From Treponema sp. (GTDB lineage Bacteria; Spirochaetota; Spirochaetia; Treponematales; Treponemataceae): 64,000 bases of DNA. The stretch's first letter is position 1, and the number at the start of each line of letters is the position of its first letter. Positions 61,041-64,000 of this stretch are shown here, piece by piece. The notes beneath the pieces are model-generated. The model saw only the letters and a program-made list of their open reading frames with translations. It had not been told where the DNA came from and did not search any database. The position numbers were made by a program, and so were the translations under genes. The stretch lies in contig JAFXSM010000036.1 of the NCBI GenBank assembly GCA_017525605.1, positions 62,001 through 126,000 on the forward strand, written 5' to 3'.

Positions 61041-63503
61041 TTATTTATTCGTTATACAGAACGAAAGGACGAATTTCCACTTGTTGTTCCACTCAACGCT
61101 TCCGTCTGAAACCCTGAACGTATTCGCAAAAAGAATTCTGAGAGGGAACTGCGGAATTGTGAATCTGAGTCCAGGACCTGTACTGAAATAGAAGTCTTCA
61201 ATAGAAAGGTCGTTGAACAATTCGCTCGGCTCGTCCTTTATGACGGCAGCGTCACCGAACCAGTCGAACGCGAGGATTCTTGCCACGAGCGGCATACGAA
61301 GCTCAAGGTTCGTGCTCCACATCGCTTTTCCGCGAACGTCGTTGTAAATGCTGGTCCAACCACGTCCGCTGAACATTCCGTCAACATACAGCTTACTCGT
61401 GTCTCCGATTCCAGTGTCGAAAGCAGGGAACAGGAACGAAAGCCCAGTGTATCCCGCAAGAACGACCTTGAAGTTCCAGGACTCCGTAACAGGAAGATCA
61501 ACGAGTGTGAAATATTTTTCAAGCTTCGTGTCGGTCCTCAAGAAATACTCCGACTCAATCGGCGTAAGTCCGTACCAGGTAACTCTCTCGCTGAAGAACC
61601 AGCCTTTTGAAGGGTCGTAGTTGATATTTCTTCCGTCCATTGAGAACGAGGCCCAAACGGAATTCTGCCATCCCCAGTTATTTGCGTATTCGCTGACGGA
61701 AGTGTCGAGCGGAATCCACAAATCAGAATCGTAAATGTTATTTTTCAAGCTGCCTGTAATTCCGGCAGCTGTTGAGATGATTGCGAAGTCAGGTGTCCAG
61801 CGGCGGCCGAGAGAGAATCCGAGCGACCACTTCCACTGCTCGTAATCCATGTAATACGAATCGTCATCGACAGAACCGTTCTCGTCAACAGAAAGACGGA
61901 GCGTATTGATATTCGAATGTGAGAAGCTAGTGCTGACGGACGCGCTCACAGGAAGACCGAAAAGCCAGTTCTCCGAAAGGCTCATGCTGACAGACTGAGA
62001 GGAAGTCGCGATTGAAGTTGAAACTGCAAGAGATTTTCCCGTTCCGCGAAGGTTCGAGTCCTGCCATTTCGCGAACAATGCGAACGGAAGGTCATCCGGG
62101 TCAGAAACGCCCGAGAATGTGACACCGAATTCGATTGAAGTTGTTGACTGCTCCTCGACAGTGAAAAGAAGGTTCACGAGATTTTCCTCGGAACCTGCAA
62201 CGTATGACAGAGTGACGGCACTGAAAAACTGCAAATTCTGCAAATTCCTCATCGCGTTCTCGATTTTCGCCTTAGAGAAAATGTCGCCCTCGTCAATCGG
62301 AATTTCGCGGCGGATTACATAATCCTTCGTCTTTGAATTTCCGCGGATTGAGATTGACTCAAAGTGGCTTCTGACGTTCTCGCCGATTTTAAGCGTGAAG
62401 AAAACGGTCTTCTCCTCCGCATCCTTTGCGATAAGAGGCTCAAAGCTGTTCGAGGTGTAGCCGTTCTCATAGTACAAGTCCGCAATCGAAGCGAAACTTC
62501 CCATGACCTTCGTCTGGCTGAAAACGTCGCCCGGCTTTATCTTCATCAGCGAATTGAGCCTTTCGTCGTCGAAAATCTGGTTTCCGACAAATTCAACGCC
62601 AGTGTATTTGTACTGATTTCCTTCCTGTATATAGAAGGTAATCGTCATCTCATCCCTGTTCTTCTTCTCGTTCACGGTGATTTCTTTTCCGACGTTCAGG
62701 ACAGTCGCGTCCATGTAGCCGCCGTCCATGTAGAACTGCTGAATCGCAAGTTTGTCGGCTTCGAGAGTGGAATCCTGATACGCGCCTTTCGAAATCACGC
62801 CGAGCTTGCTCACCTTCTTGAGCTTAATCTGCTTTCTCAAAGATTTTTCCGAGTAGATTTTGTTTCCTGAAAATTTGATTTCTGAAATGACGGTAGAGCG
62901 GCCTTCATCGACGACAAAAGAAACCTCAACGCCCTTTTCGGTGTCCTTGAACGAAGACGAGACCTTCACGTTCGTAAAGCCCTTCCCGATGTAGAGGGTG
63001 CGGATCGCGCGCTCGTCAGCAAGGAGCTTGTCGCTGATGAAAATGTCCTTTTCTTTTACGGAAATCGCATCTTTCAGCTCGGCAGTCCTCACCTGATTGT
63101 TGCCCTGAAAAGTGATTCTTCTTACGGCAGGCTTTTCCTTCACCGTAAAGACGATTGCGATTGTGTTTTTCTTTGAGTCTCCCGGAAGAGCCTGCGGCTC
63201 AACGTCGTCAAAAAGCTCAAGGGCGTAGATTCTGTCAACCAAATCCGAGAAAACATCGTCGGAAAATCTTTTTCCGATGTAGCTGTTTGTAATTCCGTCC
63301 AAATCTTTTTTATCAGTATTGACGAGACCTTTGAATGAAACAGATTTTATCAGCTTTCCGTAGAACCAGTCTGAATCCGATTCGCTAGAAGCCGCAGTCT
63401 CGGACTGGGCAGAAACGAGAGCCGGCGAAAGGAACGAAGCTGAACAAGCAAAGGCAAATGACAAAAGCAAGCGTCCAAATGATTTTCTGCAAAAGACTTT
63501 CAT
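61041..63503 (-). CDS. bamA: Outer-membrane protein assembly factor BamA
   Basis: Omp85 insertase of outer-membrane proteins, 820 residues from the ATG at 63503 (GGAG 12 bases upstream). Signal peptide (LLLSFAFACSASFLSPALVSA), five POTRA-type modules (residues about 45-420; for example VRRITFQGNNQVRTAELKDAIS, YTGVEFVGNQIFDDERL), then a 16-strand-type barrel with the substrate motif FSMDGRNINYDPSKGWFFSE and ending KWKFVLSFCITNK. It ends in Lys rather than the usual aromatic residue. Downstream of a tamB-like gene, upstream of skp. Confidence 0.96.
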   Translation of the reverse strand: MKVFCRKSFGRLLLSFAFACSASFLSPALVSAQSETAASSESDSDWFYGKLIKSVSFKGLVNTDKKDLDGITNSYIGKRFSDDVFSDLVDRIYALELFDDVEPQALPGDSKKNTIAIVFTVKEKPAVRRITFQGNNQVRTAELKDAISVKEKDIFISDKLLADERAIRTLYIGKGFTNVKVSSSFKDTEKGVEVSFVVDEGRSTVISEIKFSGNKIYSEKSLRKQIKLKKVSKLGVISKGAYQDSTLEADKLAIQQFYMDGGYMDATVLNVGKEITVNEKKNRDEMTITFYIQEGNQYKYTGVEFVGNQIFDDERLNSLMKIKPGDVFSQTKVMGSFASIADLYYENGYTSNSFEPLIAKDAEEKTVFFTLKIGENVRSHFESISIRGNSKTKDYVIRREIPIDEGDIFSKAKIENAMRNLQNLQFFSAVTLSYVAGSEENLVNLLFTVEEQSTTSIEFGVTFSGVSDPDDLPFALFAKWQDSNLRGTGKSLAVSTSIATSSQSVSMSLSENWLFGLPVSASVSTSFSHSNINTLRLSVDENGSVDDDSYYMDYEQWKWSLGFSLGRRWTPDFAIISTAAGITGSLKNNIYDSDLWIPLDTSVSEYANNWGWQNSVWASFSMDGRNINYDPSKGWFFSERVTWYGLTPIESEYFLRTDTKLEKYFTLVDLPVTESWNFKVVLAGYTGLSFLFPAFDTGIGDTSKLYVDGMFSGRGWTSIYNDVRGKAMWSTNLELRMPLVARILAFDWFGDAAVIKDEPSELFNDLSIEDFYFSTGPGLRFTIPQFPLRILFANTFRVSDGSVEWNNKWKFVLSFCITNK

Positions 63504-63527
63504 AAAAAAGTGAAACTCCAAGTATTT

Positions 63528-64000
63528 TTAAAATGAGTGTTTCCATGATAATGTGATTGATGTGGAAGGGACCCAGAGGTTCTGCTGGACTGCGTTGAGG
63601 TCAGGAGCGACACCCAAGCGGATATTGACGAAAGGAGATGCCATCTCGAATCCGAGTTCAGGCTGAAAAACCAATCCGTTTATTGAATTGGAATTGTCAA
63701 TCAGCGTTTCGTCGTAAACCCAGTGGAACATGGCATCGACATAAATCGCACTGCCAAAGTACTTACCGATGTAAACAGTAGAGTTGTCGAAAAAGTTACC
63801 GAACGTAATCTGACTGCTGTCCGATTTATTCGCAGTGCTATCCGACCTTGTAGTCCCTTGTTTTAGGGTATTCTGAAGCACATTGGTACGAACAGAGAAT
63901 ATATCAAAATTGCACAGTTCCCGCAATGTGTTTTCGATTTTGCGCATGACGGTCGCCTGCATGAGATAGTCTCCGCCAGCCATCATGAACGAGCCGATAT
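63528..64000 (-). CDS. TamB-like (DUF490) protein, C-terminal end, cut by window edge
   Basis: The visible 157 residues end LWVPSTSITLSWKHSF and show the beta-rich C-terminus of AsmA/TamB proteins (IYVDAMFHWVYDE, GLVFQPELGFEMASPFVNIRLG). The frame is open to base 64000. TamB is an inner-membrane-anchored protein thought to move lipids or assemble outer-membrane proteins with an Omp85 partner; the next gene is bamA. Family call is supported by the neighbourhood as much as by sequence. Confidence 0.72.
   Translation of the reverse strand, partial: IGSFMMAGGDYLMQATVMRKIENTLRELCNFDIFSVRTNVLQNTLKQGTTRSDSTANKSDSSQITFGNFFDNSTVYIGKYFGSAIYVDAMFHWVYDETLIDNSNSINGLVFQPELGFEMASPFVNIRLGVAPDLNAVQQNLWVPSTSITLSWKHSF

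Overview
The window reads as chromosomal DNA of a treponeme (phylum Spirochaetota) at roughly mid GC. Three gene orders I recall from Treponema support this: tamB-like, bamA, skp, mutS; flgB-flgC-fliE-fliF-fliG-fliH-fliI-fliJ; and a LolCDE-type exporter cluster. An lptD-type gene directly follows uvrA, and chemotaxis genes are present. The species cannot be named from sequence alone. Coding density is high: the longest gene-free stretches are about 240 bases, and many neighbours overlap by 1 to 8 bases.

Layout. From 1 to 32.5 kb every gene is on the minus strand. In transcription order (high to low coordinates) this block holds: an envelope/lipoprotein trio (32.5-28.4 kb); a chemoreceptor; an Rpn-type nuclease overlapping uvrA, which overlaps lptD (26.0-18.6 kb); phoH, a 7TM-HD phosphodiesterase, ybeY and a CorC/TlyC protein (18.6-14.1 kb); a TPR protein, an orphan Cas2-like protein, prfB, an exported coiled-coil protein, ftsY, an exported protein and the Lol exporter (14.1-3.3 kb); and mcsA, mcsB and clpC, which runs off the left edge. 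Two tRNA genes (Gln-CTG, Glu-CTC) sit at 32.6-32.8 kb behind a strong promoter. From 33.0 to 38.9 kb the strand switches to plus: a 2[4Fe-4S] ferredoxin, a small membrane protein, an M23 peptidase, a PEGA-like exported protein, a candidate small RNA and a class A penicillin-binding protein. From 39.1 kb to the right edge all genes are again on minus: rpsD, the flagellar basal-body/export operon, a class III cyclase, argH, recN, nadK, a DegT-like protein, cheW, a glutamate-synthase-type oxidoreductase, comF, mutS, skp, bamA and the 3' end of a tamB-like gene.

How the genes fit together. Envelope biogenesis dominates: lipoprotein release (Lol), outer-membrane assembly (BamA, Skp, TamB-like, LptD-like) and peptidoglycan synthesis and remodelling (PBP1a, M23). 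Motility is the second theme (basal body, export ATPase, CheW, MCP). Proteostasis, translation and repair genes make up the rest.

Most interesting: (1) a 123-residue gene between fliF and fliG that joins a FliG-N-like domain to a FliF-like C-terminal tail; (2) an Rpn nuclease whose main start looks leaderless while an in-frame internal ATG carries a perfect Shine-Dalgarno, the layout expected for an intragenic antitoxin; (3) a stand-alone Cas2-fold protein upstream of prfB; (4) a McsB homologue that lacks the expected catalytic residues; (5) a DegT-fold protein without the PLP lysine; (6) a candidate small RNA with a C-rich loop; and (7) a set of genes whose -10 boxes lie only 6-9 bases from the ATG, suggesting leaderless mRNAs.
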